From Bacteroidales bacterium UBA1173 (GTDB taxonomy: Bacteria > Bacteroidota > Bacteroidia > Bacteroidales > F082): a DNA stretch of 64,000 nt. Shown here one piece after another: positions 1 to 8,690 of this stretch (position 1 is the stretch's first letter; the number at the start of each line of letters is the position of its first letter). A program made the position numbers and the translations under genes. The stretch lies in the NCBI GenBank assembly GCA_002311655.1, contig DBYZ01000004.1, positions 1 through 64,000 of the forward strand. Direction: 5' to 3'. The notes under the pieces were generated by a model. That model had not been told where the DNA came from. It worked only from the letters and a program-made list of their open reading frames with translations, and did no database searches.

Positions 1-1725
1 GCGGCCGCCCTCCTTGCCACCGGTATGTATATGGGCGAAGGCAATGCAGCTGCGCAAAACGACGGATATGCCCTGTCCAGCATCATCAACAGCCGCGTCA
101 ATGCCGCCATGGCCAATTCCAAAATGGGTAGGGTGATTGACATTGACATCAGCAGCGGGGAGAAAATGCATGCGAGCGGGAAGACCAACGACACGGATAT
201 CGCCATCAGCAAAATGCTGTTCAACAACAGACTGCGCATCACGGCAGGCTCCACCATCTCCGACAACCCGGAGGTCAACAAAACCAACGGCCTGCTCAGC
301 CATTTGTCAGCCGATTACCAGCTGACCAAATCCGGGAACACCTTTCTGCGCATGTTCTCCCAGCGCGATTATGACAATATCTTTGAAGGAGAACTCTACA
401 AGTCAGGCATCGGCGTAAGGACTGTCAAGCGTTGGAACACGCCCCTGCACAAATACGTTTTTACGGCCGATGCCGATATCGCTTACCGGTCCAACAACAG
501 TATCGGCCCGAACCTCACCCTCGGCCAGAAGATAAAGAACCTTCTGGGATACGAAGAGACCTTCTCCGTCAAGGGATACGGGGCGTACTATTGGGCGCTT
601 CGCGACCGCTACCCGGGAGACCCTAAAAAAACCGATTCCTTCAAGTACGGCCTTGACGCCGCCCTCACATTCCCCTGTCTGCACTGGTTTGGAAACAACA
701 ACCCCGACGGTGACACGCGTTACCGGATTGGATATAAATACGAGAACATAGCAGGCGGAACCAAAGTTCACAAATTATCCGGCGGATTCTCGTACATTAT
801 ACGCCACTCGCGCTTTGTTACACATGTTGTCACACCTTTCTCGCTTTCCATAGTCAGTACACAGATCAGGATAGAGGACATAGAAAATACCACCAATTTT
901 GTAGAACTCGTCAGAATGTTTGCCGAAAACGAATTTGTCCCCGCAGTCGGCTATGAATTCACCTACAATAATTACCGTACCAAGCGACCAGTCAATACGA
1001 TGATTGACATTGAAGTCAAAGAATCGGGCAACCTTATCAACAGCATCTTCAAACTATCATTCAACCAATTTGTCAAGTTTGCTGCCGAACTTCGCAACAA
1101 ATTCAACCTGACGGAGACGGTTTGCATTGCTACCCGTCTTTATGGAGGCATCAACATACCGCTGGGAAACTCTGACAACGCTCCGCTTTCTGAAGCGTTC
1201 TATGTCGGAGGTCCCAACAGCCTGCGAGCAGCCGGGCCTTACGCATACGGCCCTGGTAATTTCCACAGCCTCACCTATAACCAGAGTATCTTCCATGGCG
1301 GAGACGTCAAACTGGAAGCGAATTTGGAACTGCGTTTCCCCATCGCATGGAATATCTTTGGTGCCGCCTTCGTGGATGCCGGTAACGTATGGGGATTGTA
1401 TAATACTTCCCAGCTTCTTAGCCCAGAATATTATGATTTCTTAATCGAAACAATTGGGATGACGGAGGATATGAAGGATGGATTCATCAACAATCCCGAT
1501 CTCGCCAATCAGATTGCCTTGGGTACAGGCGTAGGCCTACGTCTGGACCTTGACGGACTTGTCATCCGCCTGGACCTTGGCGTTGGAATCCACGCCCCTT
1601 ACCAGACCTACAAATACACCAAAGAGCGCACACCTGACCTCACGAAACCAATTACCACTTATTATAATCTTCCTTCCGTCCTTGACGGCCTGCGCCTCAA
1701 CTTCGGCATAGGCTATCCTTTCTGA
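1..1725 (+). CDS. BamA/TamA-like outer-membrane beta-barrel protein (C-terminal part, 5' truncated)
   Basis: The frame is open from base 1, so the gene begins outside the window and the internal ATG at 25 is not a credible start. The visible 574 residues look like the C-terminal barrel of the Omp85/BamA-TamA superfamily (surface antigen D15 fold). The protein ends in an aromatic residue (G-Y-P-F), alternates polar and hydrophobic residues, and has a glycine-rich stretch GGPNSLRAAGPYAYGPG near 400-416 where the family carries its conserved L6 loop motif. Omp85 proteins insert or translocate proteins at the outer membrane. In Bacteroidota a TamA-like form (TamL) is common, and this could be it or another member. 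The POTRA domains would lie upstream and are not visible. Codon use looks richer in GCC/GGC than in the genes downstream. Confidence 0.8.
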   Translation, partial: AAALLATGMYMGEGNAAAQNDGYALSSIINSRVNAAMANSKMGRVIDIDISSGEKMHASGKTNDTDIAISKMLFNNRLRITAGSTISDNPEVNKTNGLLSHLSADYQLTKSGNTFLRMFSQRDYDNIFEGELYKSGIGVRTVKRWNTPLHKYVFTADADIAYRSNNSIGPNLTLGQKIKNLLGYEETFSVKGYGAYYWALRDRYPGDPKKTDSFKYGLDAALTFPCLHWFGNNNPDGDTRYRIGYKYENIAGGTKVHKLSGGFSYIIRHSRFVTHVVTPFSLSIVSTQIRIEDIENTTNFVELVRMFAENEFVPAVGYEFTYNNYRTKRPVNTMIDIEVKESGNLINSIFKLSFNQFVKFAAELRNKFNLTETVCIATRLYGGINIPLGNSDNAPLSEAFYVGGPNSLRAAGPYAYGPGNFHSLTYNQSIFHGGDVKLEANLELRFPIAWNIFGAAFVDAGNVWGLYNTSQLLSPEYYDFLIETIGMTEDMKDGFINNPDLANQIALGTGVGLRLDLDGLVIRLDLGVGIHAPYQTYKYTKERTPDLTKPITTYYNLPSVLDGLRLNFGIGYPF

Positions 1726-1774
1726 CAGACAGATATTTCGCAGCTAATTTTGGTCTAGCAAACAATAATATGTT

Positions 1775-1782
1775 TATCTTTA
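1775..1782 (+). promoter_or_regulatory. Candidate -7 element for the small secreted ORF
   Basis: TATCTTTA differs by one base from the Bacteroidota -7 consensus TAnnTTTG and lies 34 bases before the ATG at 1817. No clear TTTG is seen 19-21 bases upstream, so this is a weak call. Confidence 0.3.
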
Positions 1783-1816
1783 CATCGATAAACTTAAAGT
1801 TTTCGAAATTTTATAT

Positions 1817-1984
1817 ATGAAAAAAATAACATACATATTAATATTTGTTTTTACTATTGCGTTGACTGCCCGAGCTGGTGGCAACGACACCTATGTCCAA
1901 TGGGAATCTTTAGATGACAACGGCTTTTCCCCCACATTGCAACGTCTCACCGCTGACGGCACGCCACAATGGGTCAAGGCGTAG
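1817..1984 (+). CDS. Small exported peptide or remnant of a secreted protein (55 aa)
   Basis: This ORF is too short for most gene callers. It starts MKKITYILIFVFTIALTARA, a good Sec signal peptide with likely cleavage after A-R-A. About 35 mature residues follow (GGNDTYVQWESLDDNGF...) and then a TAG. A second short frame (ATG at 1969 to TAA at 2037) begins inside its end and encodes an acidic peptide, so the region may be the decayed 5' end of a longer secreted protein that has been frameshifted. It fills the gap between the barrel gene and thiL. I do not recognise a family. It could be a genuine small secreted peptide or a pseudogene. Confidence 0.4.
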   Translation: MKKITYILIFVFTIALTARAGGNDTYVQWESLDDNGFSPTLQRLTADGTPQWVKA

Positions 1985-2062
1985 TAGGCATAGAGGAAAT
2001 CTTCAGCGATGAAGAAGAAATCGTCGTCGCGAAATAAATATTGGATGCCTTTAAAAATTTGC

Positions 2063-2070
2063 TATTTTTG
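2063..2070 (+). promoter_or_regulatory. Promoter -7 element for thiL
   Basis: TATTTTTG fits TAnnTTTG exactly and ends 20 bases before the thiL ATG at 2091. A partial upstream element (TTG at 2041-2043) is 19 bases away, the spacing expected for the -33 box. Confidence 0.55.
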
Positions 2071-2090
2071 CATAAAATTTTATCACAAAA

Positions 2091-3125
2091 ATGGCAGATC
2101 AGGAAAACATCACCAACCTCTCGGAACTCGGCGAGTTCGCGCTCATCGACAAGCTTGTAAAAAACGTCAAGATATACAACGACTCGACACTCAAAGCCGT
2201 CGGCGATGACGCAGCCGTCATCGACCATAAAGACGAGCAAACGCTTGTCTCCGTTGACATTCTTTGCGAAGGCGTGCACTTCGACATGACGTATTGTCCG
2301 CTGAAACATCTCGGATACAAGGCAGCCGTCGTCAATTTTTCCGACATATACGCAATGAACGGCACCCCGACACAGATTGTTGTCGGACTCGGCATCAGCA
2401 GCAAATATTCCGTTGAAGCGATCGAAGAGATTTATCGCGGCATCCGTCTCGCCTGCGACCGCTACCATGTTGACCTCGTCGGAGGCGACACAACAGCCTC
2501 AAAATCAGGACTTTTCATCTCGGTGACGGTGATTGGAAAAGCTAAAAAGGAAGATATCGTATATCGTAACGGCGCAAAACCTAACGATTTGCTTTGCGTG
2601 AGCGGAAACCTCGGCGCAGCATACACTGGTTTGCTCATCCTCGAAAGAGAAAAAGCGGCATTTATGGCCGACCCGAACATGCAGCCTGAATTTGCCGGAT
2701 ATGATTATATTTTGGAACGTCAGCTGAAACCGGAGGCTCGCCGCGACATAGTCGAAAAGCTCAAGGAGATAAAGGTAAAACCGACTTCAATGATTGACAT
2801 CTCCGACGGTTTGGCTTCTGAGGTTCTTCATCTCTGCAAAGAGTCGAAGGTGGGATGCATGGTCTATGAAGACCGTATTCCAATGAATCAGAAGACGATA
2901 CAGACAGCGAAGGACTTCAACATCGTGCCGAGTATTGCAGCGCTAAACGGTGGCGAAGACTATGAGCTGTTGTTCACCATCGCACAAAGCGACTACGAAA
3001 AAGTCAAGGATTTGGACGACGTCCGCATCATCGGTTACATGACCGCCGACGAAGGACAAGCCAACCTCATAACACCTGATAATCATCAGGTTCCGATTGA
3101 AGCACAAGGATTTAAACACTTTTAA
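2091..3125 (+). CDS. thiL: Thiamine-monophosphate kinase
   Basis: ThiL phosphorylates thiamine monophosphate with ATP to give thiamine pyrophosphate, the last step of cofactor synthesis in the cytoplasm. The 344-residue length is normal. The sequence shows the family's metal/ATP-binding motifs: GDDAAVI at 38-44, VGGDTT at 130-135 and MIDISDGLASE at 234-244. The gene has its own TAnnTTTG element and no thiamine-pyrophosphate riboswitch-like sequence upstream. It is followed by an inverted-repeat element and then uvrC in the same direction. The two are not functionally linked. Confidence 0.95.
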   Translation: MADQENITNLSELGEFALIDKLVKNVKIYNDSTLKAVGDDAAVIDHKDEQTLVSVDILCEGVHFDMTYCPLKHLGYKAAVVNFSDIYAMNGTPTQIVVGLGISSKYSVEAIEEIYRGIRLACDRYHVDLVGGDTTASKSGLFISVTVIGKAKKEDIVYRNGAKPNDLLCVSGNLGAAYTGLLILEREKAAFMADPNMQPEFAGYDYILERQLKPEARRDIVEKLKEIKVKPTSMIDISDGLASEVLHLCKESKVGCMVYEDRIPMNQKTIQTAKDFNIVPSIAALNGGEDYELLFTIAQSDYEKVKDLDDVRIIGYMTADEGQANLITPDNHQVPIEAQGFKHF

Positions 3126-3128
3126 GTC

Positions 3129-3266
3129 TCTCGCAGATTCCGCAGATAACACGGAATTTTTTCCACAATCAAATCTGCGAATATCTGCAGCTCGCTTTAG
3201 CGAGCCATCTGCAAAAGAATAAAGGGGAGTAAATAATAATCTGCTAAATCCGCGTAATCTGCGAGA
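3129..3266. repeat. Inverted-repeat element filling the thiL-uvrC gap
   Basis: The left arm TCTCGCAGATTCCGCAGAT (3129-3147) matches the reverse complement of the right arm (3247-3266) at about 17 of 19 positions. Between them are further copies of the words ATCTGC/TCTGCGA and a perfect 7-bp hairpin GCTCGCT-TT-AGCGAGC at 3190-3205. The element starts 3 bases after the thiL stop codon and ends 4 bases before the uvrC ATG. It has no ORF. It looks like a small non-autonomous palindromic element, and could also act as a transcription terminator or attenuator. Confidence 0.7.
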
Positions 3267-3270
3267 AAAA

Positions 3271-5037
3271 ATGAAGGAAAAAATAGCCTCGATATTAAAA
3301 ACCATCCCGACTTCACCGGGAGTTTACCAGTACTTCGACGAGTCTGGCGAGATTATTTATGTCGGCAAGGCAAAGAACCTAAAACGCAGAGTATCAAGCT
3401 ATTTCAACAAGGAACAATCAGGTAAGACGCGTCTTCTTGTTAGCAAAATCGCCGACATCCGCTTCACAGTGGTAGGCAGCGAAGCCGAAGCGTTTCTGCT
3501 CGAAAACAACTTCATCAAGCAGTATAAGCCACGCTACAACATCATGCTCAAGGATGACAAAACCTATCCTTGGATTTGTATTAAAAACGAGCGTTTTCCA
3601 CGCATTTTCTTAACAAGAAAAAAGGTCAACGACGGCTCGCTTTACTATGGTCCCTACCCTTCCGTGATGACTGCACGAACGTTGCTCGACATCTTGAAAC
3701 AGGTCTATCCTTTGCGAACCTGCAAACATCTGATGAACCGTCCGTGCCTCGAATATCATATCGGCAACTGCAAGGCACCATGTGCAAACCTCATCTCTGA
3801 AGAAGATTATAACTCCATGATTGTCAATACAAAAGAGGTAATCAAAGGCAACATTTCAGGAGTTTTGAAGGATTTGAAAACACAGATGATGGACCACGCC
3901 TCCCGACTCGAGTTCGAACAGGCGCAAGTGCTGAAAAAGAAATACGACCTTCTCGAGAATTATCACGCAAGAAGCATCGTAAGCAGCAACACGCTCCACG
4001 ACATGGAGGTCTTCTCCTTCGACGATGCCGATAACTCGTTCTATGTCAACTACATGCGTATCATCCAAGGTGCGATTATACAGTCGTTTTCAATTGAGAT
4101 GAAACGTCGGCTCGAAGAGACTCAAGAAGAGCTTTTATCATTGGCAATCATCGAGTTACGCCAACGTTTTGAGAGTTCTGTACACGAAATAATCGTGCCT
4201 CTGAAGCTCGACATGGAACTAGAAAACGTCAAGTTCACCATCCCCAAAAAAGGTGAGAAATTCGAGATTTTGGCACTTTCAACACGCAACGCCAAACAAT
4301 ATCGTTTCGAGACAGAGAAACTGCGCTTACTCGTCGACCCGGAACGTCACTCAAAACGTGTCTTGGCAGAGCTTCAAAAAGACTTACATCTTCCTGAACT
4401 GCCAGCAGTCATTGAGTGTTTCGACAACTCCAACTTTCAAGGCGACTACGCCGTGGCAGGCATGGTGCAGTTCGTCAACGGTAAGCCAAACAAGGCTGGT
4501 TACCGTCATTTCAACATCAAAACGGTGGAAGGTCCCGACGATTACGCCTCGATGCGCGAGGTGGTCCGTCGCCGTTATTCCCGCCTCGTGGAAGAAGGCA
4601 AAGAGCTGCCAAACCTCATCATCACCGATGGTGGCAAAGGTCAGATGGAAGTGGTTCGCCAAGTCATTGAGGATGAACTGCATATCGAAATCCCTATAGC
4701 CGGTCTCGCCAAAGACAGCAGCCACCGCACCAACGAGCTTTTATTCGGATTTCCGCCCAAGACAGTGCAGCTGAAGCCTAACTCCGAGGCTTTTCATCTG
4801 CTTGCTCAGATCCAAGAAGAAGTGCACCGCTTCGCGATAACATTCCACCGCAAAAAGTTCCAGAAAGGCTTCGTGCATTCCGAACTCAACGATATCAAGG
4901 GAATAGGAAAAACCACTGCCGAGAAAATGCTTCTCGAACTAAAATCTGTAAAAAATATCAAAGAAGCTGATTTACAACGTCTTAGCGAGATTATCGGACC
5001 AGCCAAAGCGAGAATCGTCTTCGACCATTTCCACTAG
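3271..5037 (+). CDS. uvrC: UvrABC system protein C (excinuclease subunit)
   Basis: UvrC makes the two incisions around bulky DNA lesions after UvrA/UvrB recognition. The 588-residue product has the N-terminal GIY-YIG nuclease (GVYQYFD...IIYVGKAKNLKRR, about 17-40), a cysteine-rich stretch (CKHLMNRPCLEYHIGNCKAPC), a UvrB-interacting segment near 195-230 (LEFEQAQVLKKKYD), the RNase H-like C-terminal nuclease (ECFDNSNFQGDYAV, ITDGGKGQ) and a terminal helix-hairpin-helix region (IKGIGKTTAEKML). The gene lies directly behind a repeat element, and its stop overlaps the stop of the convergent DUF4296 gene through a shared CTAG. Confidence 0.97.
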   Translation: MKEKIASILKTIPTSPGVYQYFDESGEIIYVGKAKNLKRRVSSYFNKEQSGKTRLLVSKIADIRFTVVGSEAEAFLLENNFIKQYKPRYNIMLKDDKTYPWICIKNERFPRIFLTRKKVNDGSLYYGPYPSVMTARTLLDILKQVYPLRTCKHLMNRPCLEYHIGNCKAPCANLISEEDYNSMIVNTKEVIKGNISGVLKDLKTQMMDHASRLEFEQAQVLKKKYDLLENYHARSIVSSNTLHDMEVFSFDDADNSFYVNYMRIIQGAIIQSFSIEMKRRLEETQEELLSLAIIELRQRFESSVHEIIVPLKLDMELENVKFTIPKKGEKFEILALSTRNAKQYRFETEKLRLLVDPERHSKRVLAELQKDLHLPELPAVIECFDNSNFQGDYAVAGMVQFVNGKPNKAGYRHFNIKTVEGPDDYASMREVVRRRYSRLVEEGKELPNLIITDGGKGQMEVVRQVIEDELHIEIPIAGLAKDSSHRTNELLFGFPPKTVQLKPNSEAFHLLAQIQEEVHRFAITFHRKKFQKGFVHSELNDIKGIGKTTAEKMLLELKSVKNIKEADLQRLSEIIGPAKARIVFDHFH

Positions 5038-5372
5038 TTTCTCATCTTCTGCAGACGCGCCTCCACAGAATCCACAATCCGTATAAGTGTCTGAGGCTCA
5101 GCCTCATTGTAATACGTCATGTTAACTTTAAAGATTGAATCGGTTATGCCGTGATGGGCAAAAAGCGTATCGTAACCGGTAGTCCTCAGATATTCCGTCT
5201 TCTGGTTGGCGTTTTTCTTGTAGCTTATGATGCCTTCCATGATTTGAACGTCCGTCATCACATCAACCATCTGAGTCTCAGTGAGAAGCACCGAAGGAGC
5301 AGACTTCTTTTTTTCACTGCTGCAGGAAATCAGAAAGAATAATGATATTATAAATATTACGATTCTATTCAT
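5034..5372 (-). CDS. DUF4296 family lipoprotein
   Basis: This 112-residue protein has a lipoprotein signal (MNRIVIFIISLFFLISCSS, lipid-modified Cys 17). It is followed by a helical domain typical of DUF4296 (LLTETQMVDVMTDVQIMEGII...YDTLFAHHGITDSIFKVNMTYY), a Bacteroidota-specific family of unknown function. It lies 52 bases downstream of recQ on the same strand with a repeat in between, and convergently overlaps uvrC by four bases. It may be read through from recQ. I can state location (cell envelope) but not role. Confidence 0.85.
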   Translation of the reverse strand: MNRIVIFIISLFFLISCSSEKKKSAPSVLLTETQMVDVMTDVQIMEGIISYKKNANQKTEYLRTTGYDTLFAHHGITDSIFKVNMTYYNEAEPQTLIRIVDSVEARLQKMRN

Positions 5373-5378
5373 AAGATT

Positions 5379-5419
5379 GAGATTTCTCCATTCCGCTACG
5401 CTTCAGTCGAAATGACAAT
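5379..5419. repeat. Short dispersed repeat in the recQ-DUF4296 gap
   Basis: The 41-bp sequence reads, on the minus strand, ATTGTCATTTCGACTGAAGC and continues through GTAGCGGAATGGAGAAATCTC. From general knowledge, this word ("gtcatttcgactgaagc...") is scattered through intergenic DNA of many Bacteroidota genomes. It is loosely self-complementary (CATTTCG...CGGAATG). Only one copy is visible in this window. Confidence 0.5.
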
Positions 5420-5424
5420 AAGAA

Positions 5425-7629
5425 TTAGTTTCCAACTTCAGATAAAAACTGAATCCTCATCAACCTCACCTCTTCCTCTTCATATTCGTTCTCGCCCAGA
5501 GTCCTCATCGCCGTCTCCAAATCGTCAGATTCAGCCTCCCTGAAATACTGGATGATATCTTCCTGATGATATTCATCGATGTTATCGCGGGTGTAATAAC
5601 TGATGTCGAGGTGCGTTCCGCTTGCCACAATGCTCTCGATTTCAGTCAAAAGCTCATCAAATTCGAGGTTCTTCGAATATGCGATGTCTTCAAGTGGAAT
5701 CTCCTTGTCGATATTCTGTATGATACTGATTTTCAACGCCGATTTATTCACCACCGACTTCACCACCATGTCATTCGGACGTGTTATCTCGTTCTCCTCG
5801 ACATATTCTTTGATGAGGTCGATAAACGGCTGACCGAACTTCTGTGCCTTTCCTGCGCCAACGCCAGCAATCTGCGTAAGCTCTTCCATAGTGATAGGAT
5901 ATTGGATTGCCATATCCTCCAACGAAGGGTCTTGGAAAATCACAAACGGAGGCAGGTTTTTCTTCTTAGCGATGGTCTTACGAAGGTCTTTCAGCATCGA
6001 GAACAACGTCTTATCGGTACCTGAATCCTTCGAAAGAGCCACTCTTTCCTCGTCAAACTCATCGTCGTCAGTCTTGTCGTAATCGTGATCCATTGCCACC
6101 ATCACAGGATACGGTTTCTTGATGAAATCCTTGCCTTCCTTCGGCACTTTCAAGATTCCGTAGTTATCTATATCCTTCGTAAGTAATTTATTTACAAGGG
6201 CTTGACGAATTATAGAAGTCCAATATTTCTCATCGTGATCATCACCGGCACCAAAGTATTCATTGGTGTCGTGCTTCGCCGTCTTGATGTCGCCAGTCTC
6301 TTTTCCAGCCAAGAGCTCAGAGATATGTTTTGTCTTAAACAGCTGTTTCGTAGCCAGCACCGCCTCGATGACGAGTTTTATATCTTCCTGACCGTCGAAA
6401 CGCACCTTCGGGTTGAGGCAGTTGTCGCAAGCGCCGCAGTTTTCCTTTTCATATTCCTCGCCGAAATAATGCAGCAGCAGTTTGTGGCGGCACACCGGTG
6501 ATTCGGCATATGTCACGGTCTCGTTCAAAAGCTCACGCGCGATCTCCTGTTCCGCGACGTTCTTGCCTTTGTTGAATTTCTCAAGTTTATGGATGTCTTC
6601 GTAGTCGTAGAAAGCGATGCAGTTACCTTCGCCACCGTCACGACCGGCGCGTCCAGTCTCCTGATAGTAGCCTTCCAGACTCTTCGGGATGTCGTGGTGA
6701 ATCACGAAACGGATGTCCGGCTTGTCGATACCCATACCGAAAGCGATGGTTGCCACGATGACGTCGACCTCTTCCATCAGGAACTTATCCTGGTTTTCCT
6801 TACGTGTCTGGCTGTCCAAACCTGCGTGATATGGCAGGGCCTTTATACCGTTAACTTGCAGAGTCTCAGCGAGTTCCTCCACTTTCTTACGGCTCAGAGT
6901 ATAAACGATTCCCGATTTTCCCGGGTTCGATTTTATATATTTTATGATGTCTTTGACCACATCTTTCGTCTTCGGCCTTACCTCGTAATAAAGATTCGGT
7001 CTGTCGAACGACGATTTGAAAATCTTGGCATCTTGAATCTCAAGGTTTTTCATGATGTCCTGCTGCACCTTCACAGTAGCCGTGGCTGTCAGAGCGATAA
7101 TAGGCAGCTTCGGGTTGATGGCGTTGATAATCGGGCGCAGACGGCGGTATTCCGGACGGAAGTCATGACCCCATTCGGAGATACAGTGTGCCTCATCGAT
7201 AGCAAAGAATGCGATGTCGAGGCCGCGCAGGAATTCGAGTGTCTCCTCTTTCGTCAACGACTCCGGAGCCACATAAAGAAGCTTCGTCTTTTTGTTGACA
7301 AGGTCTTCGCGCACCTGCAACAGCTCGGCTTTCGACAGCGACGAGTTCATCACATGGGCAATTCCGGTGTCAGCGCCGAAGTTACGAATCATGTCGACCT
7401 GATTTTTCATCAAGGCAATAAGTGGTGAAACGACAATCGTCGTGCCTTCGCTCATCAAGGCCGGCAGCTGATAGCACAATGACTTACCGCCACCTGTCGG
7501 CATCAGCACAAATGTGTTGTTACCCGAAAGAATGCTTTTGATGATAGCCTTCTGATTGCCTTTAAACTGGTCGAATCCGAAGACATTCTTCAGTAAATCA
7601 TGCAAACTTTTTTCATCAATTTTTGCCAT
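5425..7629 (-). CDS. recQ: ATP-dependent DNA helicase RecQ
   Basis: This is a 3'-5' helicase used in recombination and replication-fork repair. Over 734 residues it has Walker A (MPTGGGKS, about 43-50), the DEAH box (145-148), ATATVKVQ (motif III), motif VI (QETGRAGRDG), the RQC zinc site (CRHKLLLHYF...CGACDNC, about 380-405), a winged-helix region, and an HRDC domain near 530-610 (LRKTIAKKKNLPPFVIFQDPSLEDMA). A further 100 C-terminal residues follow, as in other Bacteroidota RecQs. The start at 7629 fits the family. It diverges from kdsD over a 104-bp gap with opposing promoters. Confidence 0.97.
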   Translation of the reverse strand: MAKIDEKSLHDLLKNVFGFDQFKGNQKAIIKSILSGNNTFVLMPTGGGKSLCYQLPALMSEGTTIVVSPLIALMKNQVDMIRNFGADTGIAHVMNSSLSKAELLQVREDLVNKKTKLLYVAPESLTKEETLEFLRGLDIAFFAIDEAHCISEWGHDFRPEYRRLRPIINAINPKLPIIALTATATVKVQQDIMKNLEIQDAKIFKSSFDRPNLYYEVRPKTKDVVKDIIKYIKSNPGKSGIVYTLSRKKVEELAETLQVNGIKALPYHAGLDSQTRKENQDKFLMEEVDVIVATIAFGMGIDKPDIRFVIHHDIPKSLEGYYQETGRAGRDGGEGNCIAFYDYEDIHKLEKFNKGKNVAEQEIARELLNETVTYAESPVCRHKLLLHYFGEEYEKENCGACDNCLNPKVRFDGQEDIKLVIEAVLATKQLFKTKHISELLAGKETGDIKTAKHDTNEYFGAGDDHDEKYWTSIIRQALVNKLLTKDIDNYGILKVPKEGKDFIKKPYPVMVAMDHDYDKTDDDEFDEERVALSKDSGTDKTLFSMLKDLRKTIAKKKNLPPFVIFQDPSLEDMAIQYPITMEELTQIAGVGAGKAQKFGQPFIDLIKEYVEENEITRPNDMVVKSVVNKSALKISIIQNIDKEIPLEDIAYSKNLEFDELLTEIESIVASGTHLDISYYTRDNIDEYHQEDIIQYFREAESDDLETAMRTLGENEYEEEEVRLMRIQFLSEVGN

Positions 7630-7654
7630 AATTAACGCATTTAAAAATAATCCT

Positions 7655-7662
7655 TATCTTTG
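7655..7662 (+). promoter_or_regulatory. Plus-strand -7 element for kdsD-lptB
   Basis: TATCTTTG, followed by CA as is usual in these genomes, fits TAnnTTTG exactly. It lies 71 bases before the kdsD ATG, leaving a longer leader than most genes here. It sits back-to-back with the recQ element. Confidence 0.5.
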
Positions 7663-7676
7663 CATCGTTATTTTTA

Positions 7677-7684
7677 CAAAGTTA
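7677..7684 (-). promoter_or_regulatory. Minus-strand -7 element for recQ
   Basis: The minus strand reads TAACTTTG, an exact TAnnTTTG, 47 bases before the recQ ATG. A near-match to the upstream box (CTTG at 7706-7709) is 21 bases away. The kdsD and recQ core promoters overlap, so the two transcription units may compete for RNA polymerase. Confidence 0.5.
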
Positions 7685-7733
7685 TAACTTTTAGTTTTAA
7701 TTAAGCAAGAAAATTTTAAAAAAATTTTTGACG

Positions 7734-8690
7734 ATGGAAAACTTACGTGAAATTGCACTGCAAGTCATTGATAATGAAGCTAATTCAATATTAGGATTGA
7801 AGCAACTTCTCACCGATGATTTCGAAAAAGTGGTCGAATTAATCTATAATTCGAAGGGTAATGTCATCGTTTCCGGCATCGGGAAAAGTGCAAACATAGC
7901 GCAAAAAATCGTCGCCACGCTTAATTCAACCGGCACCACCGCCGTGTTCATGCACGCTGCTGACGCCATCCACGGCGACCTTGGCATCATCCGCGACGAC
8001 GATGTGGTGATAATAGTCTCAAAAAGCGGCGAGACACCGGAGATCAAAGTGCTGATACCTTTAATTAAAATAAGAAAGAACAAACTCGTCGCCATAGTCG
8101 GAAACCGCGTGTCATATCTGGCAAATCAGGCAGATTTCGTACTCGACACGACCGTGCCCCGCGAGGCTTGTCCTAACAACCTGGCGCCGACGAGTTCCAC
8201 CACAGCGCAACTCGTTATGGGCGACGCCATGGCAGTGGCGTTGCTGAAAATGCGCGGATTCACTGCAGAAGACTTCGCCAAGTTCCACCCAGGTGGCGCT
8301 CTCGGCAAACGTCTCTACCTCACCGTGGGCGATGTCTGCATCAAAAACGGCGTTCCGCAAGTGAAACCTAACGACATAATGACGCAGGCAATCATAGAGA
8401 TTTCTGAGAAGATGCTCGGTGCGGCTGCTGTCATCGACAACGACAGACTCGTGGGCATAGTCACCGATGGCGACCTGCGTCGCATGCTGATGAAACACCC
8501 TAACATCGAAGCGGTGACAGTCAACGAAATCATGACGAAAAGCCCTACCACAATCGAGAAATCGGCACATGTCGCCGACGCGCTCAACATCATGCAGAGT
8601 AAAGAAATATCGGTGCTTCCGGTGATGGAAAACGGCAAATACGTCGGCATGATTCATATTCACGATATTATCAAGGAAGGAATTATATAA
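7734..8690 (+). CDS. kdsD: D-arabinose-5-phosphate isomerase (KpsF/GutQ/KdsD family)
   Basis: This enzyme converts ribulose 5-phosphate to arabinose 5-phosphate, the first committed step towards Kdo in lipopolysaccharide. The 318 residues comprise a SIS sugar-isomerase domain (about 35-170, with [18 protein letters not shown] and VSKSGETPE) followed by two CBS domains (about 205-318). The longest frame begins at a TTG six bases upstream; the ATG at 7734 ([10 protein letters not shown]) fits the family better. Its stop overlaps the lptB ATG (TAATG), so kdsD and lptB are translationally coupled. This agrees with a shared role in LPS supply and export. Confidence 0.93.
   Translation: MENLREIALQVIDNEANSILGLKQLLTDDFEKVVELIYNSKGNVIVSGIGKSANIAQKIVATLNSTGTTAVFMHAADAIHGDLGIIRDDDVVIIVSKSGETPEIKVLIPLIKIRKNKLVAIVGNRVSYLANQADFVLDTTVPREACPNNLAPTSSTTAQLVMGDAMAVALLKMRGFTAEDFAKFHPGGALGKRLYLTVGDVCIKNGVPQVKPNDIMTQAIIEISEKMLGAAAVIDNDRLVGIVTDGDLRRMLMKHPNIEAVTVNEIMTKSPTTIEKSAHVADALNIMQSKEISVLPVMENGKYVGMIHIHDIIKEGII

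Noticed and set aside
1985..2090. Thiamine-pyrophosphate riboswitch upstream of thiL
   Set aside because: The leader is too short after the -7 element (20 bases) and lacks the conserved CTGAGA-type core.
6589..7428. 279-codon open frame opposite recQ
   Set aside because: Fully antisense to the RecQ helicase core with all motifs on the other strand; no independent coding signal.
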